Source of the DNA: UBA7477 sp045602925
Lineage (GTDB): Bacteria; Bacillota; Clostridia; Oscillospirales; Ruminococcaceae
NCBI GenBank assembly: GCA_045602925.1
Contig: JAZSCN010000013.1
Location: 1-50,130 of the forward strand
Direction: 5' to 3'
DNA: 50,130 nt
The notes beneath the pieces were generated by a model that was given only the letters and a program-made list of their open reading frames with translations, was not told the DNA's origin and did no database searches. The position numbers were made by a program, and so were the translations under genes. Below, piece after piece: positions 17,878 to 25,766 of this stretch; position 1 is the first letter of the stretch, and the number at the start of each line of letters is the position of its first letter.

Positions 17878-17898
17878 GGTTAGGTTCATTCCTTAACC
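17878..17898 (-). promoter_or_regulatory. 5'-terminal hairpin of the P2 transcript
   Basis: RNA GGUUAAGG-loop-CCUAACC (one bulge) lies within a few bases of the predicted P2 start. Same architecture as at P3 and P4. Confidence 0.5.
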
Positions 17899-17906
17899 TT
17901 GATTAT

Positions 17907-17935
17907 ATTATACCACAAACATTTTGGTTTGTACA
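17907..17935 (-). promoter_or_regulatory. Promoter P2 (TGTACA-17-TATAAT), late operon
   Basis: TGTACA (17930-17935), 17-base spacer ending GTGG, TATAAT (17907-17912), with A/T tracts upstream. It precedes the SAP-domain gene and terminase, so it is the likely start of the structural operon. Confidence 0.85.
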
Positions 17936-18009
17936 CCCTTTTCTTAAAAGTTTTTGAAGTTTTTGCAATTTATTTTTGACAGTATCAAACTGATGGCATA
18001 AGGAATTAT

Positions 18010-18115
18010 CTTCAGAAGTCCCAGGATGTCCCTGGATTTATCCATTTTGATTTATATGGATTTATATTGTAATTACCAAAGAATCAATCTGGAGTCATTC
18101 TGGTTAATCCTGGGA
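18010..18115. repeat. Composite palindromic element R-B
   Basis: Left half-sites start at 18013 (CAG), 18022 (CAG) and 18032 (CTG, degenerate); inverted half-sites have CTG at 18089, 18100 and 18110. The central 57 bases are AT-rich (TTATATGGATTTATATTG). It sits about 75 bp upstream of the P2 -35 box. Confidence 0.78.
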
Positions 18116-18123
18116 TTATCTAA

Positions 18124-18372
18124 TTACTTACCGTAAATATCCTCATTCCTGTAATCAGACAGGCTTCGGATTCTCGGTCTTGGCTGATGGTCTTCCTCAA
18201 AATCAACAGGCTCAGCAGACCAACTGAACTTGCCTTTCTTACCATTGGTATTCCTTTTGGTGATTGTTACCTTGAACAACCTTCTACACCACTGGCATTT
18301 CTGAGGTTCGTGAATTGACTTAGCTGTCGTTACATTACCACATGTAGGACACTCAATCTGTTTGTACATCAT
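18124..18372 (-). CDS. Small zinc-ribbon protein
   Basis: The 82-residue protein has CPTC and CQWC pairs (about residues 8-11 and 28-31), a four-cysteine zinc site, and a basic/charged C-terminus (KRNTNGKKGKFSW). The ATG at 18372 has GGGAGG 9 bases upstream, inside the end of the thyX-like gene it overlaps. Function unknown. Confidence 0.65.
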   Translation of the reverse strand: MMYKQIECPTCGNVTTAKSIHEPQKCQWCRRLFKVTITKRNTNGKKGKFSWSAEPVDFEEDHQPRPRIRSLSDYRNEDIYGK

Positions 18373-18907
18373 GATGATTTGCCTCCCAATATCCGCAAGG
18401 CTTAAATTCAGGGCAACCACCTCTATACTCACACGTAGGCTTAAGGAAGTCCTTAAACTCAGGATTCGTCTTGCATACCTCAATGCAGATATGAGTCATC
18501 ACAAATCGTGTAGTAGCATCAGCCTGACCACACAGTCTGCGTCTTGCCATGAACATAAGCTGTTCTGCATTTACTTCAATAATATGGCTGACCATAGCAT
18601 TCTGAGGTGCAAGCTCTCTATCATAGTTTGTCTGCCTATCATTACGCTGGGACTGAACATAATGCTCAATACCAATCTTATGACGAACCAGATGCACTGA
18701 CACAAAATATGGGATAGTCAGTCGAATAGTAAACATCAAAGTCCTGATAGGTGAATGCTCAGCTTTCAGAATCTGATGCTTCCAATTGTCCGTTATCTCT
18801 GTTCCGGCATACTTCTTACCGACAGTGTTAAGTGCCAGCATTTTACAACGTTCCCAGTCTTCCTTTTCAGGATGTCTAAGAATCTCAATTTTCATATCAT
18901 AAGCCAT
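18353..18907 (-). CDS. Divergent ThyX-like protein (second copy)
   Basis: The 184-residue protein has the ThyX core region, but the signature reads RHK (75-77), then eight residues, then S86 (RHKIGIEHYVQSQRND), whereas canonical ThyX has RHR-X7-S. A C-terminal Cys-rich tail (CEYRGGCPEFKPCGY) is typical of this phage subfamily. Family members are FAD-dependent enzymes that methylate dUMP. With a canonical ThyX elsewhere in the genome, this one may act on another substrate or help the other. Start has AAGGAG 8 bases upstream. Confidence 0.8.
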   Translation of the reverse strand: MAYDMKIEILRHPEKEDWERCKMLALNTVGKKYAGTEITDNWKHQILKAEHSPIRTLMFTIRLTIPYFVSVHLVRHKIGIEHYVQSQRNDRQTNYDRELAPQNAMVSHIIEVNAEQLMFMARRRLCGQADATTRFVMTHICIEVCKTNPEFKDFLKPTCEYRGGCPEFKPCGYWEANHHDVQTD

Positions 18908-19166
18908 GATTCTTTCTCCTTCTTTGTTCATTTCTTCTTTGGGCATTTGCTTGCTTTTTAGCTATGTATTGCTTTTCCAAAATGATATACTTATCAAGGT
19001 CTTTGGCTTTCCTTGAGTATACAGTCTCAATGTGAGTGTTCTCATTCCATACCTCAATCTTGATACCGGTACATAGCTCACCTTTTGCTTTTCTTGCAGA
19101 AGAAGTGACGAGGAGGTTTTTACGCCTCCTGCAATCACACACCACAAACGTATTATATTTAGCCAT
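18897..19166 (-). CDS. Hypothetical basic protein
   Basis: This 89-residue basic protein begins MAKYNTFVVCDCRRRKN and ends in an Arg/Lys/Asn-rich helix (RRNEQRRRKNHGL). Stop overlaps the start region of the thyX-like gene by 11 nt and its start overlaps the SleB-like gene's stop. No family recognised. Confidence 0.6.
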   Translation of the reverse strand: MAKYNTFVVCDCRRRKNLLVTSSARKAKGELCTGIKIEVWNENTHIETVYSRKAKDLDKYIILEKQYIAKKQANAQRRNEQRRRKNHGL

Positions 19167-19828
19167 TACTTATAAAACCTCAATCCATCTGATTCGTATA
19201 GAAACTCAAGATTCCTGCTATGCCAATTATCTTCATCAGCACATGATTCAAAGTAAAGTGCACCACCAGAATAATCATAGACTGCTTCCATAACTACCTG
19301 CACAGCTTCCCAACAATCATCATTAGGCTCCACCCTATCCCATCGTCCATTTGCAATGGGGGTGAACTGATAAACTCCATTGTGCTCTTGAAAGATAACA
19401 TCTTCAATCGTATCAGGAAACTCATCAGACCATACACGATTTAATACAGTCATAATGACCAAAGTCTTAGTCTGAATATTGCAGCCTTCAGCTTCTGCCA
19501 TAGCAATCTTTGCCAGCAGGTAACTATCCTCATAACCCCAGTCTTTTGAATATGTAAACTTAGGACACATAGGAATGACTGTCTCAGCTTTAACTTCATC
19601 TTCTTGAGTATCTACTTGAATTGTAGGAACAGGCTGAGGTCTCGTGGTCTCATGTTGAGATTCAACAATATCCTCAGGATTTTCCATACACTTACCAACT
19701 GCACCACACAAAGCAATCATCATAATAAATAGGCAGATGATGACGTGATAGATAAGATTCTGGCATGTTGCTCTCTCCAGATTCCTTTGACGAATACGTC
19801 TTTGCTTTTCAATTTGTGCTCTTCTCAT
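19166..19828 (-). CDS. Membrane-anchored SleB-like cell wall hydrolase
   Basis: The 220-residue protein has a basic N-terminus, one membrane span (about 25-44), a linker, and a C-terminal Hydrolase_2/SleB domain (LLAKIAMAEAEGC, MTVLNRVWSDEFP, VIFQEHNGVYQFTPIANGRW, and GGALYFESC). SleB-family enzymes are peptidoglycan lytic transglycosylases; the Glu in AMAEAEG is the candidate catalytic residue. It lies outside the lysis cassette, so it could act in lysis timing, superinfection exclusion or wall remodelling. Start at 19828 has GGAGG 8 bases upstream. Confidence 0.8.
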   Translation of the reverse strand: MRRAQIEKQRRIRQRNLERATCQNLIYHVIICLFIMMIALCGAVGKCMENPEDIVESQHETTRPQPVPTIQVDTQEDEVKAETVIPMCPKFTYSKDWGYEDSYLLAKIAMAEAEGCNIQTKTLVIMTVLNRVWSDEFPDTIEDVIFQEHNGVYQFTPIANGRWDRVEPNDDCWEAVQVVMEAVYDYSGGALYFESCADEDNWHSRNLEFLYESDGLRFYK

Positions 19829-19857
19829 CTTTCTTTCCTCCGTTATTCTTAACACTC

Positions 19858-20388
19858 TCAATCGAGGTTCATTCTCATTTGAAAACCAGTAGTGATTGGG
19901 CATTCATCACAAATGCCATAACTACAAGCTATACCCTCTTCAGAGCAACGTCTAAGGATTTCATTGTGTTCCCTAAACTGCTCAAGCTTTAACTTATCTT
20001 CCTCTTCGATAGCCGCTACCTCTTCAGCCAGCTTATCTTCAAGTTCCTTTTGCTCCTGCAACTTCTTGGCTTCTGCCTGCTTCTTGCTGATAATCATCAA
20101 CTGCTTCCAATACTTCTGCATTTTGTTGCGTGATTTAGCAAGTTCACCTTTTGTAAGTGCCTTACCGGCTTTTATCTTTTTCGCAATGTCACCCATTTCC
20201 TTGGCATCAATCTTACTGAATCCGATGCAGTTATCTTCAATGCTTTCGCCCTTGTTCTTTTCCTCATCAGTCTGATTATCATACACCAATACAATAGATT
20301 TGAGCAATGCTTGGTCATTTGTTTTTAAGAGGTCTTTAAGATATGCCTCCCACTGTTTTTGGCTGGTAAAATATTCCCATGCTGCCAT
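19858..20388 (-). CDS. Hypothetical coiled-coil protein with Cys cluster
   Basis: This 176-residue protein begins MAAWEYFTSQKQWEAYLKDL, has a Lys/Glu-rich coiled coil (about 105-140) and ends with a Cys group (CSEEGIACSYGICDEC) that could bind a metal. It is the first gene after element R-C, whose right boundary lies about 30 bases upstream of the ATG. Family not recognised. Confidence 0.6.
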   Translation of the reverse strand: MAAWEYFTSQKQWEAYLKDLLKTNDQALLKSIVLVYDNQTDEEKNKGESIEDNCIGFSKIDAKEMGDIAKKIKAGKALTKGELAKSRNKMQKYWKQLMIISKKQAEAKKLQEQKELEDKLAEEVAAIEEEDKLKLEQFREHNEILRRCSEEGIACSYGICDECPITTGFQMRMNLD

Positions 20389-20416
20389 TAGTATATTGCC
20401 TCCAATCTTTTGTTAT

Positions 20417-20522
20417 TCCCAGAAGTTCCAGATTGACCCCAGATTGATTTTTATTTATAAGGTATATATTTCCTTACCTTTATTCCTAAAAATTAAATCT
20501 GGGACAATCTGGATAACCCTGT
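20417..20522. repeat. Composite palindromic element R-C
   Basis: Half-sites with CAG at 20420, 20429 and 20440; inverted CTG at 20499, 20509 and 20519. The central 59 bases are AT-rich (TTATAAGGTATATATTTCC). It lies directly upstream of the 19858-20388 gene and immediately after the stop of the next gene. Confidence 0.8.
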
Positions 20523-20523
20523 T

Positions 20524-20919
20524 TTATAGCAGGCCTTTTCGTTCAAGCCAATCCTCAAGGTCGGCAAGATACAGAATCAATTCCTGTACACGCTTATTCT
20601 CAATGGACACCTCACCATAGTCATCAACCTGAGTGAATCTCTTATCAGGTACCGGAATGGTGTGGCCTTTGCCAATCTTATTAGCATAAGAACGAAGGTA
20701 GTAAATAATCACACATACAACAATAGGAATGAACAATTCAGAACCAACTGCAACCTGACCTCTATCAGCACAGGCTTTCTGACCGATGAAGTACATCACA
20801 TAAGGCAGAATCAAGTTGAGCAGCCATGCGAAGTTTCTCAGGTTATGTGTGACGAAATATGCAACAGCTCGTACAATATCAAGAATGATTTCGAGTGTAA
20901 TTCTGATGAATCTCTTCAT
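20524..20919 (-). CDS. Hypothetical membrane protein
   Basis: The 131-residue protein has hydrophobic segments near residues 5-25, 32-45 and 60-75 (LFIPIVVCVIIYYL) and a soluble acidic C-terminus (VSIENKRVQELILYLADLED). Stop codon abuts element R-C. Function unknown. Confidence 0.6.
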   Translation of the reverse strand: MKRFIRITLEIILDIVRAVAYFVTHNLRNFAWLLNLILPYVMYFIGQKACADRGQVAVGSELFIPIVVCVIIYYLRSYANKIGKGHTIPVPDKRFTQVDDYGEVSIENKRVQELILYLADLEDWLERKGLL

Positions 20920-20922
20920 TTG

Positions 20923-21306
20923 TTATTCCTCCAATCGCTTTCTAAGCATCTCTTTGTAGTAGTCTTTCTTTATATTTATCTTTTGTTCAAGCCTATTTTG
21001 AAAACCTAAAGCACTGCATCTACTGCAATGTGTGTCCTCATTTATGAAGAAGCTGTGATGCATCTCTTTACAGCATGCACAATGCTGAGTCATTACATCC
21101 TGCTCTCCATCTTGAACAGCGAACAAATGCATGGTAATAGTTGGAAATTCAGCTTTGTCGTCCTTTACAAACTGCACATGAACATTTATGAATTCAGCCT
21201 TACTCAGTACATTCGTCGAATACCACTTCACAGCCGATAGGTATGCCGATTTCATAGTATCGGCTGTGAATGATTTTTTGTAGAACTCTCTTGAGTACTT
21301 AATCAT
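20923..21306 (-). CDS. Hypothetical zinc-ribbon protein
   Basis: The 127-residue protein starts MIKYSREFYKKSF, has CACC (about 83) and CSRC (about 103) cysteine pairs and a basic C-terminus (KDYYKEMLRKRLEE). The ATG at 21306 has AAGG-type site 8 bases upstream inside the rnhA 3' end. Function unknown. Confidence 0.6.
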   Translation of the reverse strand: MIKYSREFYKKSFTADTMKSAYLSAVKWYSTNVLSKAEFINVHVQFVKDDKAEFPTITMHLFAVQDGEQDVMTQHCACCKEMHHSFFINEDTHCSRCSALGFQNRLEQKINIKKDYYKEMLRKRLEE

Positions 21307-21781
21307 AGTTAACACCTTCCTTTGCTTTGAGTGATTCCTCTTTAGCCAGCTTATCAACCAGCTCATTGAAGGTGTTACCAGCATGCCCCTTAATCTTGAT
21401 GATTTTTATGTAAACACCAAGTGACCTTGCTTTGTTACGTAAGAACGCAAGTTGTTCCCACAAATCTCTATTCTTGACGTCATCATTTTTAGTTGTCTTC
21501 CAATTGTTTTGCTGCCACTTATCTATCCAACCATTGTTGATAGAGTTAACAACGTATGCGCTGTCTGAGTACAACTCATATTCAACGTCAGTCTTAGGTT
21601 TCTTACTCAGCACCTTCGTATATGCCTCAATAACAGCTCTAAGCTCCATACGATTGTTTGTGGTCATCTTCTCATTACCACTAATCGTCTTGCACTTATC
21701 AGCTGTATTGAATACTGCAGCCCAACCGCCAGGGCCCGGATTTTCTGAGCAAGCACCGTCAGTAAAAATCCTTACTTTCAC
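21299..21781 (-). CDS. rnhA: Ribonuclease HI
   Basis: The 160-residue enzyme has all four acidic RNase HI residues: D8 (FTDGAC), E46 (NNRMELRA), D73 (YSDSAYV) and D143 (ELVDKLA), plus GWIDKWQQNNWKT in the substrate-handling region and the KGHAGN loop. It removes RNA from RNA-DNA hybrids, probably replication primers. GTG start at 21781 has GGAGG 7 bases upstream. Confidence 0.95.
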   Translation of the reverse strand: MKVRIFTDGACSENPGPGGWAAVFNTADKCKTISGNEKMTTNNRMELRAVIEAYTKVLSKKPKTDVEYELYSDSAYVVNSINNGWIDKWQQNNWKTTKNDDVKNRDLWEQLAFLRNKARSLGVYIKIIKIKGHAGNTFNELVDKLAKEESLKAKEGVNYD

Positions 21782-21793
21782 CGGCCTTCCTCC

Positions 21794-22234
21794 TTAGTTC
21801 CAATCGTCTTCGTCATCCTGTTCCTTTTCAGCGTCAACCTTTCGAGCAATACGCTCACGCTGCTTTTCTTCTTTAGTCATTGTCTTAATGGGAATGTTGC
21901 CAGACTTGACTTCAGAATACATCTTAATTGCGAGCTTAGCAAATACTTCATACAAACACATACCATATACAGTGCCAAGCCATTTATGATCCGTGGTTGT
22001 TTTAACACCAATGGAGTAAAGACCAAGAATAGGTTCATGATAGGACATGGTCATCCACTGTGGTGTAATCTCATACTTTTGACACAACACACGAATAAGC
22101 TTTTCAATAGCTTCCAAAGGAACAAACTCATCTGAGTATTTAGAAAGTGGTTTGATTTTCGTCAACACCTTCTGAATTATCTCTTGGCTTTCTTCTTTTC
22201 TATAGTCAAGGTTAAGAATCTGTTCTGTTTTCAT
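21794..22234 (-). CDS. Hypothetical protein
   Basis: This 146-residue, mainly helical protein has a conserved-looking middle (VPLEAIEKLIRVLCQKYEIT, GVKTTTDHKWLGTVYGMCLY) and an acidic C-terminus (DAEKEQDDEDDWN). It follows a structured intergenic region and precedes rnhA. Start after AGGAGG. No family recognised. Confidence 0.6.
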   Translation of the reverse strand: MKTEQILNLDYRKEESQEIIQKVLTKIKPLSKYSDEFVPLEAIEKLIRVLCQKYEITPQWMTMSYHEPILGLYSIGVKTTTDHKWLGTVYGMCLYEVFAKLAIKMYSEVKSGNIPIKTMTKEEKQRERIARKVDAEKEQDDEDDWN

Positions 22235-22257
22235 TAGTACCTCCTAAATTGAGTAAA

Positions 22258-22292
22258 GGCTGGACACATGCCTCATAAACACATGCCCAGCC
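22258..22292 (-). other. Intergenic RNA hairpin without U-tract
   Basis: On the minus strand GGCUGG pairs with CCAGCC, and an inner CAUG can pair with CAUG. It lies between two genes and is followed by UUUACUC, not a run of U, so it is a weak terminator candidate, a processing site or a 3' protector. Confidence 0.45.
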
Positions 22293-22333
22293 TATGTCTA
22301 CCTATTGAGGCGGATTCATATATTGACTGAACA

Positions 22334-23104
22334 TTAAATGTCCCAGTCGTCATCATCCTCAGACTCAGCTTCGGCCTTCTTAGCAGCCTTTGCCTTGCCA
22401 CCCTTTGCAGCAGGCTTAGTTGCCTTCTTCTCTTCCTTCTTAGGAACCTCAGCCTCTTCGTCACCCCAGTCCTCGTCATCGGATTCAGCTTCAGTAGCTT
22501 CAGCCTTTGCAGCATCATCCTTAACCAGGAGGTCAACGTAGTACTTAGCAGGCTTCTTAGGAGCAGCCTTAATCTTACGAGCCTTACACTCCTTGAAGAG
22601 CTCCATAGCGGACTTACCTTCGTAAGCGTTTTCAGACTCAGTAGCTTCGTCCTCAGCCTCATCCTCTGCATCCTCAGATGCACCACCGAAAGCCTGCTTA
22701 CAAGCTTCGATGAGGTCAGCCTTCTTAGTAGACTTAGCGAGCTTACGCTTACCAGCCTTACCAAGGATGTCCCAGAGCTGCTTAGCACTCATATTCTCAT
22801 TCCACTCAGCACCACCATCAGTTGCATCCTCAGTTGCAGCTTCAGTAGCATCGTCTTCAGTGTCGTCCTCGTCGGAACCGGATTCAGTGATACCAGCCTT
22901 GATAGCGGCATTCACCTTGTTTGCAGTGAGGTAATCAGGCATGTAACCCATAAGGTCAACAAACTCCTCACCAGCCTTTGCAGCAACTACTGCAATCTTG
23001 TGTGCAAGAACAGGATAACGACGACCGATGTCAGTGATTGCCTCCATGTCCTTACCTGCTGCGATAATCGCAACTGCCTCATTGAAAGTATAATTCTTTG
23101 CCAT
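22334..23104 (-). CDS. Acidic protein with two SAP-like modules
   Basis: The 256-residue protein has a helical N-terminal domain (1-75), an acidic linker, a first SAP-like module (SAKQLWDILGKAGKRKLAKS), a second module (SAMELFKECKARKIKAAPKK) and an acidic/basic tail ending DDDDWDI. The second module closely matches the C-terminal part of the ssDNA-binding protein at 39570-40406. It is the first gene after promoter P3. A nucleic-acid-associated role is likely but unproven. Confidence 0.65.
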   Translation of the reverse strand: MAKNYTFNEAVAIIAAGKDMEAITDIGRRYPVLAHKIAVVAAKAGEEFVDLMGYMPDYLTANKVNAAIKAGITESGSDEDDTEDDATEAATEDATDGGAEWNENMSAKQLWDILGKAGKRKLAKSTKKADLIEACKQAFGGASEDAEDEAEDEATESENAYEGKSAMELFKECKARKIKAAPKKPAKYYVDLLVKDDAAKAEATEAESDDEDWGDEEAEVPKKEEKKATKPAAKGGKAKAAKKAEAESEDDDDWDI

Positions 23105-23178
23105 TTTGATTTCTCCTTTTCTGATTTTGATTTTTGATTGATGATTTTTCCTGAACTCAGGACTTATCTTCCGAATGC

Positions 23179-23203
23179 GGTTTAGGCTGAGGATTCCTTA
23201 ACC
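23179..23203 (-). promoter_or_regulatory. 5'-terminal hairpin of the P3 transcript
   Basis: RNA GGUU-AAGG-loop-CCU-AAACC lies about 7 bases downstream of the predicted P3 start. It resembles the P2 hairpin. Confidence 0.5.
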
Positions 23204-23216
23204 ACCTCTTGAATAT

Positions 23217-23245
23217 ATTATACCACGAAACTTTTGATTTGTACA
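23217..23245 (-). promoter_or_regulatory. Promoter P3 (TGTACA-17-TATAAT)
   Basis: TGTACA (23240-23245), 17-base spacer ending GTGG, TATAAT (23217-23222), preceded by phased A/T tracts. It drives the SAP-module gene and rnhA group. Confidence 0.85.
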
Positions 23246-23302
23246 TAGGTTTTTGAAAACTTTTTGAACTTTTTGCAAAATATTTTCAAGTTATTTCCTA
23301 TT

Positions 23303-23572
23303 TTACTCGTCCCAAGCTTCATTATCTGCAGAATTTTCTTCCGAAATTTTAATCGCAAGATTTACTGCATCACGAAGGTTGTAAAGTCCATGAATGTCTT
23401 CCACATGGAATGCACCCTTCATAAAGACCGAAGTGGTCTTGTCGTTTTCCTTGGCCTCAAGCTGCTGGGCAATAGTGAATCCACCCTTGGAACAGCTGGA
23501 CACCACAATATTACGGGAATCGGTTACCTTAGCTCTGGAAAGCTCACGGTATTCGATTTTACTCTTCGCCAT
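23303..23572 (-). CDS. Hypothetical protein
   Basis: The 89-residue protein begins MAKSKIEYRELSRAKVTDSR and contains VSSCSKGGFTIAQQLEAKEN and an acidic end. It overlaps the end of the next upstream gene by 14 nt. The start at 23572 has GGAGG 9 bases upstream. Family not recognised; the neighbours suggest a DNA-metabolism operon. Confidence 0.6.
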   Translation of the reverse strand: MAKSKIEYRELSRAKVTDSRNIVVSSCSKGGFTIAQQLEAKENDKTTSVFMKGAFHVEDIHGLYNLRDAVNLAIKISEENSADNEAWDE

Positions 23573-23945
23573 CGTCTGTTTCCTCCATTTCATCTGTTTC
23601 AATATCAGCCTCCATAAGAACCACAAATTCCTTGTTCTCATCTGTGTTCAGAGGAAGCAAGTTCAGATTGTCCATTTCAATGTAGTCATTCAGACCGTTG
23701 AACTTGATAGTAGATTCACCATCACCATCAATGACAATCTGTTTTACCCTGAAGAAGCCCAACTTCATAGGCTTACCACCAGGAACCTTAGCTTTGATGT
23801 TCACATCATTGTTGAGCATCTGCATAAGCTGGATTGTATTAGGCAACTCAGAATACTGAGCTTTAAGTGTGAAGTTTACCGAACCATTTGCCGATAAGCT
23901 GTGGCCGCCATACTTCACGACTTCTTTAACTTTTACGTTCATCAT
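23559..23945 (-). CDS. Hypothetical beta-rich protein
   Basis: The 128-residue protein (MMNVKVKEVVKYGGHSLSAN ... FNGLNDYIEMDNLNLLPL ... acidic tail) lies between two small genes with start-stop overlaps on both sides. It overlaps the Hjc-like gene stop (ATGA). No family recognised. Confidence 0.6.
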   Translation of the reverse strand: MMNVKVKEVVKYGGHSLSANGSVNFTLKAQYSELPNTIQLMQMLNNDVNIKAKVPGGKPMKLGFFRVKQIVIDGDGESTIKFNGLNDYIEMDNLNLLPLNTDENKEFVVLMEADIETDEMEETDDGEE

Positions 23946-24427
23946 GTAGCTGACCTCTTTTCTTTCTTGAACTTTCGTTCATTCTCTCTTTGAAACTGTT
24001 CACGTGCTTTTGAGCTTGATTTGATTGTTCGCTTTGGTATTGCGACCATATCTTCATGCTCACTTAAATCTACACCTACGAATGCATTTGCACTGGTGTA
24101 TTCTCCTGTCTCGATGTATTGAGCTGCTTCACAAAGCATATCCGGTTTAACTAATAGATAAACCTCATTGGATTGCAGAAATTGAATCGCAAACACAGGT
24201 AGTTTGTGAGCAACGGCTGCATTGTAGCTTAACACATCCAAGTCCTTTTTATGTATTCTTATACTCTCGGCATCAGTTGACTTAAGCTGACAAATAACAT
24301 CATCAGACTGACCGTCTTCCTTTTCCACCCAACCAGAACCTGAGTTCTTTGTGGGCTTAAGGCCAAGGGATTCCATCACCTCAGCTTCATTCTTTCTGTA
24401 GAACTTACCTGACCTCTTCATTGCCAT
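23942..24427 (-). CDS. PD-(D/E)XK / Hjc-like nuclease
   Basis: The 161-residue protein contains a motif run typical of Holliday-junction resolvase-type nucleases: an upstream acidic helix (RKNEAEVMESLGLKPT), GSGWVEKEDGQSDDVICQLK with D43 and Q47-x-K49, then a helix and the strand VFAIQFLQS. Q in place of E in the ExK motif is known in some families. It could resolve branched replication or packaging intermediates. Assignment is by motif; alternative is another PD-(D/E)XK nuclease. Confidence 0.65.
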   Translation of the reverse strand: MAMKRSGKFYRKNEAEVMESLGLKPTKNSGSGWVEKEDGQSDDVICQLKSTDAESIRIHKKDLDVLSYNAAVAHKLPVFAIQFLQSNEVYLLVKPDMLCEAAQYIETGEYTSANAFVGVDLSEHEDMVAIPKRTIKSSSKAREQFQRENERKFKKEKRSAT

Positions 24428-24429
24428 AC

Positions 24430-24768
24430 CTACATACCTCTAAGAATCTCACCAAGAGCAAAGTCATAACCTGACTTGGTTTGAATCTCTTCCTTAAGGT
24501 ATAGCTGAAAGTACTTAAGACCAGTAGCTGCAATCAAGCCAATCGGCAAACCAGATTTAGGCATAATATAATCGAAGCTGTACACCTGACTATCAGCATC
24601 TCTTGTTCTGTCAAGTATTATGGTCATACACCACTCATTGTCCTGAGCACCAGGTCTGAATCGTGCTTCGAACTGTGGCTTACCTTTTTCATCTTTCAGA
24701 ATGTAGTCAAAGCCTACACACTGCTTACCACTGTAAATTCTATTCTCTAAATCCTTTAACTCCAGCAT
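24430..24768 (-). CDS. Hypothetical protein
   Basis: The 112-residue protein (MLELKDLENRIYSGKQCVGF ... LPIGLIAATGLKYFQLYLKE) begins inside the last codons of the preceding gene after AAAGGAG. It has no clear domain. Confidence 0.55.
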   Translation of the reverse strand: MLELKDLENRIYSGKQCVGFDYILKDEKGKPQFEARFRPGAQDNEWCMTIILDRTRDADSQVYSFDYIMPKSGLPIGLIAATGLKYFQLYLKEEIQTKSGYDFALGEILRGM

Positions 24769-25129
24769 TTATCTGCTCCTTTCTCTCTTTCTGTGTAGTA
24801 TGATTCTTCCACGACTCATGAACATGAGCTGCAATGTTCGTTAGGTATTCCTTATCATACTTAGTGAGACGTGAGAATATGTGGAATCCAGTTGAACCAT
24901 CAAAGTCATACATACAATAGTAGTAAGTTGACCGTCTTAGCTCTTCAGGGTCACATGTTTTCATTAAATCCACCAGCTGATGTGATATACTATCGTAATA
25001 CCTATCAGACACACAACTCTCATCGTGTTCATAATACATAATCGAGTAAACGATAATGCGTCGTTGTAGGTAACTAATCTTAGTTGAATCAGACCAGTAT
25101 ATGCATGGGCACTTACTGAAGTCTATCAT
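24740..25129 (-). CDS. Protein with LigA-Ia-like motif
   Basis: The 129-residue protein carries IMYYEHDESCVSDRYYDSI, which resembles the YYxxDxPxVSDxxYDxL pattern of the Ia (NAD-binding) subdomain of bacterial DNA ligase. There is no adenylation domain, so it is not a ligase by itself. The rest is Tyr/His-rich. Possible NAD/NMN-binding relic; function unknown. Confidence 0.55.
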   Translation of the reverse strand: MIDFSKCPCIYWSDSTKISYLQRRIIVYSIMYYEHDESCVSDRYYDSISHQLVDLMKTCDPEELRRSTYYYCMYDFDGSTGFHIFSRLTKYDKEYLTNIAAHVHESWKNHTTQKERKEQINAGVKGFRE

Positions 25130-25140
25130 TTACTCACCTC

Positions 25141-25404
25141 CTACTCACCTCCAAAGTTCCGGAGGCCGATTCTATTTTTACGCTTACGAATGATTGCCAT
25201 ATCGTGTTGAGATTTTACTCGGCCATTCTTCATGACCTCTGCACTCAAGCACTTACTGAATATCTTCTCGTTACACACATCACAGATTGTGAAGATGTTA
25301 CCACCAATGCATAGGTCAAACATATTCAGAACTTCCTTTTGGCCTTCACCACATTCACAGCAGAATGCTTCCGGATTCGTATTATTACGCATCTTAATAG
25401 CCAC
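25141..25404 (-). CDS. Small zinc-binding protein
   Basis: The 87-residue protein has CCECG and CDVC cysteine pairs, and a basic C-terminus (IIRKRKNRIGLRN). The GTG at 25404 follows GGAGG by 7 bases. It overlaps the next upstream gene by 11 nt. Function unknown. Confidence 0.6.
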   Translation of the reverse strand: MAIKMRNNTNPEAFCCECGEGQKEVLNMFDLCIGGNIFTICDVCNEKIFSKCLSAEVMKNGRVKSQHDMAIIRKRKNRIGLRNFGGE

Positions 25405-25636
25405 GTCTTCCCCTCCTTCCACAACCACAGCTATGAACAATCTCACTCGTAAGTTGTCCTCTCTGCACTAACTTAGTTGTTCCACATTCACACTCAACTC
25501 TGTAGTAGTGTCTCATTCGTTCACCACCAAGAGTCATGTCGTAATTGTTTCCTGCATAACTTATGACTTCAAGCTTTCCTAAGCGCTTGCCGATGATGTC
25601 ATTTACATTTATCAGCACCTTTCCACGTTTTGCCAT
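25394..25636 (-). CDS. Small zinc-finger DNA-binding-like protein
   Basis: The 80-residue protein has GKRLGKLEVISYAG followed by YYRVECECGTTKLVQRGQL and SCGCGRRGRRG. This layout (GxxxGxLxV ... CxCG ... SCGC) is that of the N-terminal zinc element of phage AP2/HNH-type proteins. No HNH catalytic part is present, so it may be a small DNA-binding regulator. Start at 25636 has AGGAGG 8 bases upstream; the ATG 6 bases earlier is too close to it. Confidence 0.6.
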   Translation of the reverse strand: MAKRGKVLINVNDIIGKRLGKLEVISYAGNNYDMTLGGERMRHYYRVECECGTTKLVQRGQLTSEIVHSCGCGRRGRRGY

Positions 25637-25638
25637 TT

Positions 25639-25737
25639 TCATTTCCTCCTAAGTAACTCGTATACCGGTTTTATCACCTTACCGAGTACGTATCCGATTA
25701 TATAGCCTAAGCTATACGATTTGCCGTCCTTGTTCAT
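25639..25737 (-). CDS. 32-residue microprotein
   Basis: The minus strand from ATG 25737, with GGAGG 4 bases upstream, encodes a 32-residue peptide with a short hydrophobic segment (YSLGYIIGYVLGKVI) and a basic end (ELLRRK). Its last codons contain the AGGAGG of the next gene, and stop overlaps that gene's region. Likely a small membrane-associated peptide; function unknown. Confidence 0.55.
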   Translation of the reverse strand: MNKDGKSYSLGYIIGYVLGKVIKPVYELLRRK

Positions 25738-25766
25738 CGTTCCTCCTGTAAAGACCAGAGGCCGCA

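Noticed and set aside
22235..22333. Second ribozyme or riboswitch candidate
   Set aside because: The hairpin is clear but there is no CUGAUGA/GAAA core or other known aptamer signature.
24740..25129. DNA ligase
   Set aside because: Only an Ia-like motif is present; the adenylation lysine motif and OB domain are missing.
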